Assembly (NCBI GenBank): GCA_964520045.1
Contig: CAZFMJ010000005.1
Span: forward strand, 1-64,000
Direction of reading: 5' to 3'
DNA length: 64,000 nucleotides
From: CAZFMJ01 sp964520045
GTDB lineage: Bacteria > Elusimicrobiota > Elusimicrobia > Elusimicrobiales > CAZFMJ01
A model generated the notes under the pieces. It did no database searches. It saw only the letters and a program-made list of their open reading frames with translations, and had not been told where the DNA came from. Positions within the stretch are counted from its first letter, which is position 1. Each line of letters starts with the position of its first letter. This document shows positions 1 to 8,880 of the stretch, in pieces. The position numbers and the translations under genes are program-made.

Positions 1-947
1 TCGGCGGCTCCTCCCGCCGCAGTCAAATCCATTATGCCGGCATGCGAAAACGCATTGGTCTGATTCCCGCCCGCGTCGGCTTTAACATATAATAAGGAAA
101 CTGCTCCGCTTAATATTTCCCATGAACCCGCCATAAAGATATTGCCGGCAGGATCAGAAGCGATTGCTGATATTTCCCCGTTTCCGGCAGGCGAAACGTC
201 TTCGCCGTAGATTTTTGAAAATACCGTGTTTCCGGCAGGATCGAATTTCGCCGCCATGAACAGCTTCCGCGAAGTGCCGTCGGCAAGAGTCTTCACCGAA
301 GAACCGCCTATGACCGCATTTCCGTTCGGATCAACGGCCACGGAAAATCCCCCGTCGTTTTGCCCGTTATTTATGATGCGCTGCCACAGCAGCTGCCCGG
401 AGGAGTCAAATTTGGCGAGAAAAGCGTCTTCGGTGGCTCCGGGCGTCATAAATCTGTAAATTGTGCCCGCCACATAAACCGACGCATCTGCGTGGACGGC
501 GATATCAAAGCATGAAGTGGAACTCCGCCTTATGTAAAATATGCGGTCCCATAAAGCATTGCCGTCGGCGTCCAGTTTTACAAGCCTGCAGTCCGCCAAT
601 TGCGGCGTGCCGGTAATTCCGGCTATATAGCTGTTTCCCGCAGAATCCGTATCCACCCCGTATGCAATATCTAATTTCCCGTTGTCCATGCCTTTATTCC
701 ACAAGATATCTCCGTTCGCTGAAAATTTCACAATCCGCATATCATAATAATTATACGGATTGTCGTTCATTCCCGCGACTACGGTCCGGCCCGCCGGATC
801 CGCCGAAACGTCCCACGCATAATCAAAACTTCCGCCGTCATAAGTTTTAACCCATTCCTGCGCCGGAGGAGTTTCCAGACAATGCGCATTCGCAAGCCAT
901 ATTGAGGCCGCGATAAAAAATAAAACCGATAATCGCTTTTTGCTCAT
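1..947 (-). CDS. Secreted SBBP-type beta-propeller repeat protein, 5' part (truncated by left edge)
   Basis: The reading frame opens at ATG 945-947 and stays open to base 1, so about 315 residues are visible and the C-terminus lies outside the window. The start is supported by an AGGAG Shine-Dalgarno 8 nt upstream. Residues 1-20 form a signal peptide (basic MSKKR, a hydrophobic core, a likely cleavage after LANA). The rest is made of repeats of about 45-60 residues with the pattern 'W-x-Y/F ... D-x-A-V/D-P-x-G-N-x-Y/I-V/I-A-G', for example DPAGRTVVAGM, DSAGNSYIAGI, DPNGNAVIGGS and DPAGNIFMAGS. This is the signature of SBBP (beta-propeller) repeats found in exported proteins. The role is unknown; export to the periplasm or surface is inferred. 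A C-terminal sorting domain like the one on the giant gene could exist beyond the edge but cannot be seen. Confidence 0.85.
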   Translation of the reverse strand, partial: MSKKRLSVLFFIAASIWLANAHCLETPPAQEWVKTYDGGSFDYAWDVSADPAGRTVVAGMNDNPYNYYDMRIVKFSANGDILWNKGMDNGKLDIAYGVDTDSAGNSYIAGITGTPQLADCRLVKLDADGNALWDRIFYIRRSSTSCFDIAVHADASVYVAGTIYRFMTPGATEDAFLAKFDSSGQLLWQRIINNGQNDGGFSVAVDPNGNAVIGGSSVKTLADGTSRKLFMAAKFDPAGNTVFSKIYGEDVSPAGNGEISAIASDPAGNIFMAGSWEILSGAVSLLYVKADAGGNQTNAFSHAGIMDLTAAGGAA

Positions 948-1076
948 AATAAAAGCTCCTATATTTTTTTCCTTCAATGCCATTACCAGTATAACTTTCT
1001 GCGAAAAAAATTTCATGAGTCTTTAGACCTAATGAAATATACCCCGAAGACCTATCCTAGCTGATTAGCGAAAGAC

Positions 1077-1105
1077 TTGTCAATAAATGCGCAACAATGT
1101 ATATT
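1077..1105 (+). promoter_or_regulatory. Putative sigma-70 promoter for tilS
   Basis: TTGTCA (1077-1082), a 17-nt spacer and TATATT (1100-1105) fit a vegetative promoter. Transcription would begin near 1112, which places the upstream ATG at 1097 inside the promoter and favours the ATG at 1118 as the real tilS start, on a very short leader. The reverse strand of the same 948-1096 interval must also hold the promoter of the SBBP gene, but no equally clear box pair was found for it. Confidence 0.45.
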
Positions 1106-1117
1106 ATATGCGGCATT

Positions 1118-1906
1118 ATGTTCAATAAAAACAGATATTTGTGGTCAAAAATAACCGATCATTGCAGAAAATATTCGCTCTATAAGCAGCGCGGCAGGAT
1201 CCTGCTGGCCGTATCAGGAGGACCTGATTCCGTATGCATGGCGCATTTTTTCGCGCACCACGCAAAAAAAGCCGGAATCCGCGTCTTAATATGCCATGTC
1301 AATCACAAACTGCGCGGAAAGCAGGCGGATACGGATGAAAAATTTGTGCGCAGACTCGGGCGCAGGCTTAATATCAGAACAGTAACCAGAACGGTGAATA
1401 CGCGCGCCTTTGCAAAAAAACGCAAACTGAGCATTGAGCATGCGGCGAGGAAACTAAGATACGCCGCGCTTTTCAGGACGGCGGAGGAAAACGGATGCTC
1501 AACCATTGCCACTGCCCATCATCTGGATGACCATGCCGAAACCATACTGCTCAATCTGCTGAGGGGGACAAATCCGGCCGGCATGTTCGGGATACCGGTG
1601 AAAAGAAACTTGGGGATAAATTCTAAATCCGAAACTCAAAATCCTAAACATAAAATCGGAAATTCAAAAACACCGGTTACGATCATACGGCCGGTCATGT
1701 GCCTTACAAAAAATGAAATTCTCGATTATCTTAAGTCGGCGGGACTGAAATACAGGAAGGATAAGACGAACGAATCTGAAAAACACACGCGCAACTGGCT
1801 GAGAAAAACACTGCTTCCGCTTATTGAAACCAAACAGCCGAAATTCAAACAGCATCTGCTGGAATTAGCGCACAAACTTTCCTCTGCCCTTAATCCGGAC
1901 AAATAA
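1118..1906 (+). CDS. tilS: tRNA(Ile)-lysidine synthase TilS, short form
   Basis: TilS ligates lysine to C34 of tRNA-Ile(CAU) in an ATP-dependent reaction, changing its codon specificity from AUG to AUA. The N-terminal PP-loop ATPase motif SGGPDS is at about residue 32-38, followed by CHVNHKLRG and ATAHHLDDHAETILLNLLRG, all typical of TilS. The protein is about 262 residues and ends soon after the catalytic domain, so it lacks the C-terminal domains of the long E. coli enzyme; short forms are known. ATG 1118 is chosen because the in-frame ATG at 1097 overlaps a good -10 box; with 1097 the protein would be 269 residues. A 20-25 residue Asn/Lys/Ser-rich insert near residues 164-185 coincides with a short dispersed-type DNA repeat. 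The 3' end overlaps that of convergent nnrE by 17 bp. Confidence 0.93.
   Translation: MFNKNRYLWSKITDHCRKYSLYKQRGRILLAVSGGPDSVCMAHFFAHHAKKAGIRVLICHVNHKLRGKQADTDEKFVRRLGRRLNIRTVTRTVNTRAFAKKRKLSIEHAARKLRYAALFRTAEENGCSTIATAHHLDDHAETILLNLLRGTNPAGMFGIPVKRNLGINSKSETQNPKHKIGNSKTPVTIIRPVMCLTKNEILDYLKSAGLKYRKDKTNESEKHTRNWLRKTLLPLIETKQPKFKQHLLELAHKLSSALNPDK
1606..1670 (+). repeat. Short AT-rich repeat inserted in frame in tilS
   Basis: Internally repetitive DNA built on the words TCTAAATCC, GAAACTCAAAATCC and TAAAATCGGAAATTC, encoding an Asn/Lys/Ser/Gln-rich stretch (NSKSETQNPK, IGNSK) that breaks the TilS fold between GIPVKR and TIIRPV. Words of this kind recur between and inside genes of several uncultured lineages. 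The length appears to be a multiple of three because the frame is kept on both sides. The boundaries are approximate. Confidence 0.55.
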
Positions 1907-2612
1907 GCTCTTTCGGGTATCCTATATCCAGCACCTTCAATACTCCGACGTTCGGCTGGGCATGAGCGGCAAGCAGACCGCGTTTGGCCAGCCCCAGAGT
2001 CAATGTCCAGCCGGCTTTTATAAAAACTCCGCTATGATAACCGGTTTCAGGGTCTATACCGGAAGGGATGTCAATTGCAGTTATGGGTTTTCCTGATTTA
2101 TTCATAAGCTGTATAACTCTTTTTAACACGCCCACCGGTTTGCCTACGGAACCCGTGCCCAACAGCGCATCTACGGCGATTGTGCACGACGCCAGAGATT
2201 TCTCCAGAACGGCCAAGTCATAATCTATAAAATTTATTGCCACGCCGTTTTCCTGCGCCCTTTTAATATTAAGAACTGTAAGCGCGCCGAATTCTTTGCC
2301 GCTTTTAGGCGATATCAAAAAAACCTCGCATACCGCTCCCCGTTTCCTTAAAACCCTTGCCGCCACCAGACCGTCTCCGCCGTTATTGCCTCTCCCGCAG
2401 CATATTACGGCGCGTATGTTTTCACCGGCCTCCGCAAGCGCCGGCGCCGCAATTTTAAGAATTTCACCGGCCGCGGCCGCGCCGGCATTTTCCATAAGAG
2501 TTTCCTGAGCTATTCCATATTCGGAAGTCGCTCTGGCGTCCAGTTCGCGCATTTTTTCAACTCCTGCCACAGGCAGGCCTTCGTAATTTTCCGGTATCGG
2601 CGCTTTCCCCAT
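1890..2612 (-). CDS. nnrE: NAD(P)H-hydrate epimerase (YjeF_N domain only)
   Basis: This enzyme interconverts the R and S epimers of hydrated NAD(P)H, so that the damaged cofactor can be repaired by the partner dehydratase. The 240-residue protein is a stand-alone YjeF N-terminal domain: the ELDARATSEYGIAQETLMENAG start region, the GRGNNGGDG loop at about residues 72-80, DALLGTG and AIDIPSGIDPETG are all conserved. The C-terminal dehydratase (NnrD) domain found fused in many bacteria is absent, and no separate nnrD gene lies in the window. It starts 15 nt after the polX stop, on a GGGGA ribosome site, and is probably the last gene of the sppA-polX transcript. Confidence 0.92.
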   Translation of the reverse strand: MGKAPIPENYEGLPVAGVEKMRELDARATSEYGIAQETLMENAGAAAAGEILKIAAPALAEAGENIRAVICCGRGNNGGDGLVAARVLRKRGAVCEVFLISPKSGKEFGALTVLNIKRAQENGVAINFIDYDLAVLEKSLASCTIAVDALLGTGSVGKPVGVLKRVIQLMNKSGKPITAIDIPSGIDPETGYHSGVFIKAGWTLTLGLAKRGLLAAHAQPNVGVLKVLDIGYPKELICPD

Positions 2613-2627
2613 AATTTCCCCTCTGTA

Positions 2628-4367
2628 TTATTTTCTTCGTAATTTAAGCCAGCTTTGGAAATCTTTATAACTCAGGCAGTTTAAAATATCTTTTTTCTCC
2701 AACCCCGCGCGCCTTGCCACAATAACCGCCTGCCTCATAAACTGAAACTGCGCTGCTGAATGAGCGTCTGTTGAAAGAATAACCGGTATCCCGGCCTCTT
2801 TGGCTCTGCGCGCGGTTATATCGGTCAAATCCTGCCTGTCCGGCTGTCCGTTTATCTCAAAAGCGGTTTTGTTTTCAAGAGCCGCAGAAAACACTTTTTC
2901 CAAATTAACGCCGTAGCCCTGTCTTTTTCCCAAAAGACGGCCTGACAAATGGGCTATTATGTCAACCGCGGGATTTTTTATCGCGGTTATAATTCTTTCA
3001 GTCATGGCGTCTTCGTTCATCTTAAGCAGATTGTGGACAGCCGCTATAACCACATCCACTTCCGCCAACTGCTCATCCGAAAAATCAAGTCTGCCGTCTT
3101 TAAATATCTCTATCTCAAGAGAGCGCATAAACCGCGCTGATGAATTTTTCCTGTTCAGCTCCGCTATTTTATCTTTGGAGACCTTGAATTTTTCAAAATT
3201 CAGGCCGTGCGCAACGCCCAGACCATGGGAATGGTCGCCTATGGCGGTCCACTCCCATCCCATTTTAAGCGCGGCAAGCGCCATCTCCTCAAGGGAATTG
3301 GCTCCGTCCGTAAGAGCGGTATGATTATGAACGTCCCCACGGATATCGCTTTCTTCCACAAGCACAGGCAGGCTGTTTCGCACCGCAGTTTCAATTTCCC
3401 CCCTCCCTTCCCTGAGTTCGGGCGGAATATACTGCAGGCCCAATTTGGAATATATCTCTTCCTCGTTTTTAGAGGCGGCGGGGGTTTCATGTTTTGCGTC
3501 TGAAATTCTGAAAAGGCCGTATTCATTAAGGGTATAGCCTTGTTTTAACGCCAGTTCCCGCAACTCCACATTATGCTCTTTTGAGCCGGTGAAATACTGC
3601 CAGGCCGCGCCGAAAGAATTTTCAGGAACAACCCGCAAATCGCATTGTATTCCCGATTTAAGCCGCACGGAGGCCTTTGACGGCCCCGCGGCAAGAATCC
3701 TTTCCGCCTGCGGCAGTTTTGTAAACCCCTGAATCAGGCTTTCAGCCCGGCCGCAGGCAAGTATGTCTATATCGCCTATCGTTTCTTTCCCGCGCCTTAG
3801 ACTTCCGGCTATTTCAGCGCGGGCCGCGCCCATGGCTCTTACCGCAGACAAAATTTCACCGGCTATAACGGCGGCATCCCAATATACCTTGCGCCCGGCT
3901 CCGTCTTTCTGGACAAAAACAACTCCGTCCAAAATATTGCGCTCTGTTTTTTCGCCGAATCCTTCCAGATCTTTAAGCCTGCCTTTCTGCGCGGCTTCTT
4001 TAAGTTTCTCCATGGAATCAATGCCGAGCTTTTCAAAAAGAACGCCGGCGCGTTTAGGCCCTATTCCCTGTATTTTTATGATCTCGTAGATTCCGGGAGG
4101 GAATTTTTTTCTGAGCTGTTCAAGCTCCGGAAAAAGACCGGTGGAAATTATGTCGCGTATATGAGCGGAGATTTTAGGGCCTATGCCGTGTATTTCGGAA
4201 AGTTTTTCCGCGGGCAGGTCTTTTATCTCGGACGCAAGGCCTTCTACGGCCTGAGCCGCTTTTTGATAAGCGCGTATCCTGAACTGGTTTTCTCCCGCCA
4301 GCTCGAGAAGAAGCGCCGTCTCGGATAAAAACCCGGCCACAGCCGAATTAGATATATTCTGCGTCAT
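2628..4367 (-). CDS. polX: Family X DNA polymerase/3'-5' exonuclease PolX
   Basis: A gap-filling repair polymerase of 579 residues with the complete bacterial PolX layout. The N-terminal helix-hairpin-helix region (residues 1-150) shows IHGIGPKISAHI and IQGIGPKRAGVL. The nucleotidyltransferase palm carries GSLRRGKETIGDIDIL at about residues 190-205, with the metal-binding DxD. A C-terminal PHP phosphoesterase domain runs from about residue 340 (DVHNHTALTDG, GDHSHGLGVAHG, AAVHN, STDAHS) and supplies the exonuclease activity. The ATG overlaps the stop of the upstream AlbA_2 gene in an ATGA arrangement, which suggests translational coupling. No damage to the motifs is seen. Confidence 0.95.
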   Translation of the reverse strand: MTQNISNSAVAGFLSETALLLELAGENQFRIRAYQKAAQAVEGLASEIKDLPAEKLSEIHGIGPKISAHIRDIISTGLFPELEQLRKKFPPGIYEIIKIQGIGPKRAGVLFEKLGIDSMEKLKEAAQKGRLKDLEGFGEKTERNILDGVVFVQKDGAGRKVYWDAAVIAGEILSAVRAMGAARAEIAGSLRRGKETIGDIDILACGRAESLIQGFTKLPQAERILAAGPSKASVRLKSGIQCDLRVVPENSFGAAWQYFTGSKEHNVELRELALKQGYTLNEYGLFRISDAKHETPAASKNEEEIYSKLGLQYIPPELREGRGEIETAVRNSLPVLVEESDIRGDVHNHTALTDGANSLEEMALAALKMGWEWTAIGDHSHGLGVAHGLNFEKFKVSKDKIAELNRKNSSARFMRSLEIEIFKDGRLDFSDEQLAEVDVVIAAVHNLLKMNEDAMTERIITAIKNPAVDIIAHLSGRLLGKRQGYGVNLEKVFSAALENKTAFEINGQPDRQDLTDITARRAKEAGIPVILSTDAHSAAQFQFMRQAVIVARRAGLEKKDILNCLSYKDFQSWLKLRRK

Positions 4368-5700
4368 TGGAAATATCCTAATATCTCCCAGTGTCCGCCT
4401 TTATCATGACCAACGCGGCAGATCTGGCCTTTCTTTTGCATTTTGCTTAGATGATACTTTATGCCGTCTTCGGTTAAACTGATAATCTCTGATAATTCTT
4501 TTCTGGTAATTGCGGGGTTTTTCCTTATTTCTTCAATAATTTTCTGGGTAGTTTTCTGGGTAGTTTTCTGGGTAGTTTTCCCTACAGTTTCTACGAATTT
4601 TTTCGGCCGCGCAAACTCAATAAAAAAGAACTCGTCGCTTGAAATCTTGGGAAAAGGAAGACCTGCCTTTTCCATGCTCTCGCGAATACGCTTAAACCCA
4701 GACCCCATTCGTTCAACACGGTGCATGCGGGCAAAAATGTCGGCAATCAGTTCATTGCGCCGAATAGACAGGTCTCCCAATTTATCCTTGCTCATGCCAT
4801 CCGGAAAACCTCCCGGATTTTTTATGATGACACGGTCATCGTGAACCTCAACCATGATGCTGGTGCCGCGAACGCTATAATCGCGATGAATAAGAGCATT
4901 GGCTGCCGCCTCGCGCAAAGCCTCCAGCGGAATTTCATAAATATCTTTTCGATCCAGCCCTTTTATTTCTGTTCTAACGCTTAAATGCCTCTTTAAGAAA
5001 ATCATTGCCTCCTGATACTGAGTCCACAAATCATCCTGCACATCTTTGCGGTCAATAATATCCACACGGTTCGTTCCTTTGAAAGAAACGAGGATAGTTT
5101 CGCACTGAATGATATGGCGGCGGGGCTCGNNNNNNNNNNCTTTATGCCGTCTTTAACGGCGAGGTTAAGACTCGCGAGAACATCCTGCGGATTGATGTTG
5201 TCAGCGCTTATCCCTGCTTCCTTAAAAAATGTCGCGATTTTCTCTTTTGAAATATCGCCCCATGAAATGTCGTTACATATACGCTCTTCATATGAAATTG
5301 TATAGGCTTTCTTAAACAAAAGTCCGACCTCTTTTTGCGTCATTTTCTGCGTTACGGCATCAAGCCTGCGGAAATAGCCCGAAGAACAGCTGTATGGCTT
5401 TTCCTCGCCTTCAGGAACTTCAATAACTACTGCTTTTTCAATTTGAGAAATTTTTGGGATTGCAATATGCGGCTCACAATTTCTGGCAAGCGACAATATT
5501 TCGGCCTTCATCTGATTGGTAAGCTTTTCGCCGGTGATTTTTCCCAAGTCATTAACGCCCAAAATAATAAAACCGCCCTTGCTGTTTGCCAGAGCAATAA
5601 TATCCCGGTCAATTTTTGGCGTATATTTTTCCTTAAACTCAACCGTTAATCCTTCTCCTTCGGCAATGTGAAGATTAAAATCAGTCAATTTCATGCCCAA
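4364..5700 (-). CDS. AlbA_2/Schlafen-type ATP-binding transcriptional regulator, interrupted by an assembly gap
   Basis: The N-terminal half begins with an AlbA_2 (Schlafen AlbA-type, putative nucleic-acid binding) domain: TVEFKEKYTPKIDRDIIALANSKGGFIILGVND at residues about 18-50 (shown here only as a landmark; key elements are EFKE and NSKGG). The C-terminal half has the family's ATPase-like region (ALREAAANALIHRDYS, IIKNPGGFP, ERMGSGFKRI) and a winged-helix end (TRKELSEIISLTEDGIKYHLSKM). Between the halves lie ten Ns (5130-5139); the frame differs on the two sides, so the true gap length is unknown and the gene is assumed, not proven, to be continuous. A (TQKT)3 linker precedes the winged helix. 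DNA target and ligand cannot be predicted. Confidence 0.8.
4541..4580 (-). repeat. 12-bp tandem repeat encoding (TQKT)n linker
   Basis: TTCTGGGTAGTT on the plus strand is repeated about three times in tandem. It is in frame and encodes Thr-Gln-Lys-Thr units joining the ATPase region to the winged helix. Each unit is four codons, so copy-number change would alter linker length without shifting the frame. Confidence 0.8.
5130..5139. other. Assembly gap (10 Ns)
   Basis: Ten Ns inside the AlbA_2 regulator gene. The codon frame does not match across the gap, so the number of Ns does not represent the true distance. Confidence 0.99.
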
Positions 5701-5746
5701 GCCTTTTGCAATTCTTTATTATCCCGCTTTCCGTTATTTTTATTTC

Positions 5747-6310
5747 TTACACCACAAGCAGGGCAAGCCAGAGGATGCCGAATAAAACTACCGACATGCA
5801 GATGCCTGCGGTAAGCAGATAAGGAATCGTCACGGCAAAGAATGCGGTAAATCTCCCTACGCCGTACATATGCTTTATAAATTCCGTTTTCAGATATATA
5901 TTGACCGCGCTCACGGCTATAAAGAAAACAGCCGACAAACCGGCGCTTGCCGGGAGCAGACTGTTATATATGGCTAAAGGGACAAGCAGAGTCCACGCCA
6001 AATCGCTTATCCCGAACAGCACGAAAAGACCGGCGGCCGTTCCGCTGTGCCCCGACATATCCAGAAACGAATGGGCGATGGAAGAAAATATAAATCCCGC
6101 GGCCGCCTGAATGAGAAAAATCGTTAAGATCACGAACAAACATTCGCCCAAGGACTGCGCGGACACGCGCAATCCGCTCATAAAAAAAAGGCCTGCGGCT
6201 CCGGCAAAATACGCGGACATGGCGGCGAAGACGGGCCGGTTTTTGTTTATGCCGTCGATACCGCGTCTGCAGTCGGAAGAAAGCCCGGCGATTATATTTA
6301 TCAGTTCCAT
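5747..6310 (-). CDS. Small multi-pass membrane protein, possibly Yip1-like
   Basis: 187 residues with about five hydrophobic segments (near residues 28-48, 57-77, 88-112, 120-137 and 155-185) and almost no charged residues outside a short N-terminal stretch. The spacing of the helices and the SFLDMSGHSG loop loosely resemble Yip1/DUF1282-type membrane proteins, but this is weak. The start overlaps the 3' end of sppA by 10 bp, so it is very likely co-translated with sppA. No catalytic motif is visible; the function is unknown. Confidence 0.7.
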   Translation of the reverse strand: MELINIIAGLSSDCRRGIDGINKNRPVFAAMSAYFAGAAGLFFMSGLRVSAQSLGECLFVILTIFLIQAAAGFIFSSIAHSFLDMSGHSGTAAGLFVLFGISDLAWTLLVPLAIYNSLLPASAGLSAVFFIAVSAVNIYLKTEFIKHMYGVGRFTAFFAVTIPYLLTAGICMSVVLFGILWLALLVV

Positions 6311-7326
6311 ATATATTCCAATTTCGGATAGGATGTTTTCAAAGAACCCGCCAGATTAAGCAGTCCTTCTCCCCCGCCGAACTTCGAATCAAGCGCCGAA
6401 ATAATCTGGTCCCATGGGCTGACATCTTTGATTATACGCGGATTTTTGCCTATGCCCGCCAATTCTCCCGCCAGAGCGGCGGCTTCCTTTGCTCCGCCGA
6501 GTTTGTCCACCAGCTTTGCCGCAAGCGCCTGCCTGCCGGTGAATATCCTGCCGTCCGCGAGAGAAGGAAGATTTTCTTCCGGTATTTTTCTACCCTCGCG
6601 CACAGCGTCCAAGAACTGCGCATAAGCGTCGTCTATAACGGACTGAAGAATTTTTCTTTCCTCATCGGTCATCGCGCGCGTGATAGAGCCTATGTCTTTA
6701 TGTTTGCCCGATTTTATAACTTCGGTTTTAAAGCCTATTTTCTTCAAAAGCCCCTCCGCATTGCCGGTCTGGAAAATAACGCCGATAGATCCCGTAAGGG
6801 TGCCGGGATGGGCGACTATTTCATTGCATGCCGTCGCTATATAATAACCGCCGGAGGCGGCAACGTCCCCGAACACCGCCACTACCGGTTTTTTTAGCTC
6901 ATTTCTCACTCTTTTTATTTCCGAATGAATCTCCTGCACCGCGCCCACGCTGCCTCCCGGGGAATTTATCTCAATGACCAGCGCTTTTACATCCTTCCTT
7001 TCCGCGATCGAGCGTATGCGCTTTACCCACTGCTGAACGCCCCCCCTTTCCCACGGATTCATCTCCTGCGAATCATATATCGCCCCGCGTATTGAAACCC
7101 ACCCGATACCGTCCCCTTTGGCGGAAACGATAGAAGACACGTTTATAAGTTTATCCTTGCTTCTTTCCGCCGATTTTGTTTCCCCTCCGCTTTTAAGCGC
7201 CAGAAACAATCCAGCCAAAACCGAAAGCCCGTAAAATACGGCGGCCGCTTTTACCCAGCCTTTAGCGGTTAAAGATTTTTTTTCCGGAACTTCGCTCTGT
7301 CTATTTGTTTCCAATTCGTCTTCCAT
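6301..7326 (-). CDS. sppA: Signal peptide peptidase SppA, 36K type
   Basis: A membrane-anchored serine protease that degrades signal peptides left in the membrane after export. ATG 7326 is preferred to the ATG 27 nt upstream because a GGAGG ribosome site sits 5 nt before it; this gives 341 residues. A basic stretch and one transmembrane helix lie at about residues 24-45. The S49 domain shows INSPGGSV, the nucleophile region DVAASGGYYIAT (Ser about residue 158), THPGTLTGSIGV-like sequence and the Lys general base in SGKHKDIGS (about residue 210); the 52-residue Ser-Lys spacing equals that of Bacillus SppA (S147/K199). It heads the cluster sppA, membrane protein, AlbA_2 regulator, polX, nnrE. 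Confidence 0.93.
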   Translation of the reverse strand: MEDELETNRQSEVPEKKSLTAKGWVKAAAVFYGLSVLAGLFLALKSGGETKSAERSKDKLINVSSIVSAKGDGIGWVSIRGAIYDSQEMNPWERGGVQQWVKRIRSIAERKDVKALVIEINSPGGSVGAVQEIHSEIKRVRNELKKPVVAVFGDVAASGGYYIATACNEIVAHPGTLTGSIGVIFQTGNAEGLLKKIGFKTEVIKSGKHKDIGSITRAMTDEERKILQSVIDDAYAQFLDAVREGRKIPEENLPSLADGRIFTGRQALAAKLVDKLGGAKEAAALAGELAGIGKNPRIIKDVSPWDQIISALDSKFGGGEGLLNLAGSLKTSYPKLEYIWN

Positions 7327-7359
7327 TTTTCCTCCTATATTATACCCGCTCAACTATTA

Positions 7360-7560
7360 AAATATAGAACGCTGATAACACTGATCTTTTATGATTCAAT
7401 ATGATTTTCTAGTTTGGAAAAACTTTTCCAAAAACCAATAATTAAGAGCACTATTTTATAAAAAGCGCCGATAATTTTTTTATGACTTCTATATATTTAT
7501 AATTATCCGCGTTCATCATATTTATCCGCGTCATCTGCGTTCCATGTGTTGCTGCTGAGC
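7360..7560. repeat. Intergenic element with inverted 'GCTGATAACACTGAT' type arms
   Basis: The 252-bp space between sppA and the first GGDEF gene contains AACGCTGATAACACTGAT (7370-7387) and, inverted about 110 bp away, ATCCGCGTTCATCAT and ATCCGCGTCATCTGCGTT (7505-7540). Phrases of this type are scattered in intergenic DNA of many uncultured bacteria. No reading frame is seen inside, and no clear promoter could be assigned. Confidence 0.45.
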
Positions 7561-7578
7561 AACTATTCAATATCACTC

Positions 7579-8877
7579 CTATATCTGCGAAGCGTCGATT
7601 ATGCGGTTGCGGCCTTTCTGCTTTGCGCAGTACATGGCGGTATCCGCTTTCTTCACTATCTCTTCCACGGCTTGTCCGTCCCTCGGGAAATGAGCTATGC
7701 CGATAGAAACCGTCACTCCGACCGTCTCAAGCCCCTGCGCGAATTTTTCCCTTTCAATTCTGGAGCGGATCATTTCAGCCTTGCGCAATACTCCGGCGGA
7801 ATCCGCTCTTGGCAGAAGCACGGAAAACTCCTCCCCGCCGTATCTTGCCACAAAGTCAGTTTCATAAACGCTGGATTTCAATATTTCGCCCATGCGCCTG
7901 AGCACCGCGTCCCCGAACTGATGGCCGTAGTCGTCATTGAGTTTTTTAAAATGGTCTATATCCAGAATCATAAGGCAATAAGTCGACATGAACGCCTTGG
8001 CCCTCAATGTCTCGTCTTTGAGCCTTTCATCCAGCACGCTTCTTCTGAAAACTCCGGTAAGCCCGTCTATCTGGGACAGCCATTCCACCTGCTGAAACAA
8101 TTTAAGTCTTTTCAGGGCAAATGCTATTTCATCTCCGAAACGGCGCAGTCTGGCGAGAAATTCCTGTTTTGCGGAGAGCCCCGCACCTGAGCCGGGCACA
8201 ACGGCGGACAGGCATCCTATAAGTCCGTTCGCATCAAGGATCGGCGAAACCGCCAAAACAGCAGGACCTTCTAAAATAAACGGCGCGGAAAAATCGTGTC
8301 CGGCCTTTTCCGCGGCTTTAAGCAGTCCGCTCCAATTTTCAAGCGCGGAATTATTACGGGACTGGCCGGCAGCTTTCTCAAGACTGCCCGAGTTATGCAG
8401 GTCCTGCAGATAAAGCGCGAATTCATCCGTTTCCAGATAATCCTTGATGCATCCCTCTATCCGCGGCTTTACGGTGCTTATGTCAAAGGTCTCGGACAGG
8501 CTCTTTATCGCGGTGTATACGGCGCGGGATTTCTTCTGCTCATTCTGCAAACTTGCCAGCTCAGCCTTTACCGCGGAAATCCCGCCTTCCAGTTCTTTTT
8601 TCATCGAATGCAGACGGTTTATTTCGCTGTTAAATCCGGAAGTTTTGTTTCCGGAGTCAGGCAAAATATAAAAACCGTATACCACGCCTAAAATACCCCA
8701 TGCCGAAACTGCGGCAAACGGCAGGTGGGGACCGGTATAAACCGCGGCAAAAACCGCGATAAACACAGCCGTCCAGACAGCGCCTAAAATCATGCCGGCC
8801 TTTTTCCAAAAAACGGCCAAAATCATTCCGATGGAGGGTCCGGCGGACAAAGCAAGGAGGCATATAAATTCATTCAT
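7579..8877 (-). CDS. Membrane-linked GAF-GGDEF diguanylate cyclase
   Basis: 432 residues. The N-terminus has two or three hydrophobic helices (about residues 3-65), then a coiled-coil linker (about 85-118), a GAF-like region (about 120-260) and a GGDEF domain (about 270-430). The catalytic motif is RYGGEEF at about residues 343-349, with DIDHFKKLNDDYGHQFGD upstream, so it should make cyclic di-GMP from two GTP. The allosteric inhibitory site normally RxxD five residues before GGEEF reads YETD, so product inhibition at this site is probably lost. It lies 3 bp downstream of a second GGDEF gene and is surely co-transcribed with it. The input signal is unknown. Confidence 0.92.
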   Translation of the reverse strand: MNEFICLLALSAGPSIGMILAVFWKKAGMILGAVWTAVFIAVFAAVYTGPHLPFAAVSAWGILGVVYGFYILPDSGNKTSGFNSEINRLHSMKKELEGGISAVKAELASLQNEQKKSRAVYTAIKSLSETFDISTVKPRIEGCIKDYLETDEFALYLQDLHNSGSLEKAAGQSRNNSALENWSGLLKAAEKAGHDFSAPFILEGPAVLAVSPILDANGLIGCLSAVVPGSGAGLSAKQEFLARLRRFGDEIAFALKRLKLFQQVEWLSQIDGLTGVFRRSVLDERLKDETLRAKAFMSTYCLMILDIDHFKKLNDDYGHQFGDAVLRRMGEILKSSVYETDFVARYGGEEFSVLLPRADSAGVLRKAEMIRSRIEREKFAQGLETVGVTVSIGIAHFPRDGQAVEEIVKKADTAMYCAKQKGRNRIIDASQI

Positions 8878-8880
8878 ATT

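Noticed and set aside
948..1096. A c-di-GMP riboswitch upstream of the SBBP gene, prompted by the nearby cyclases and a GGTAATGG word
   Set aside because: The rest of the GEMM consensus and its two stems are absent.
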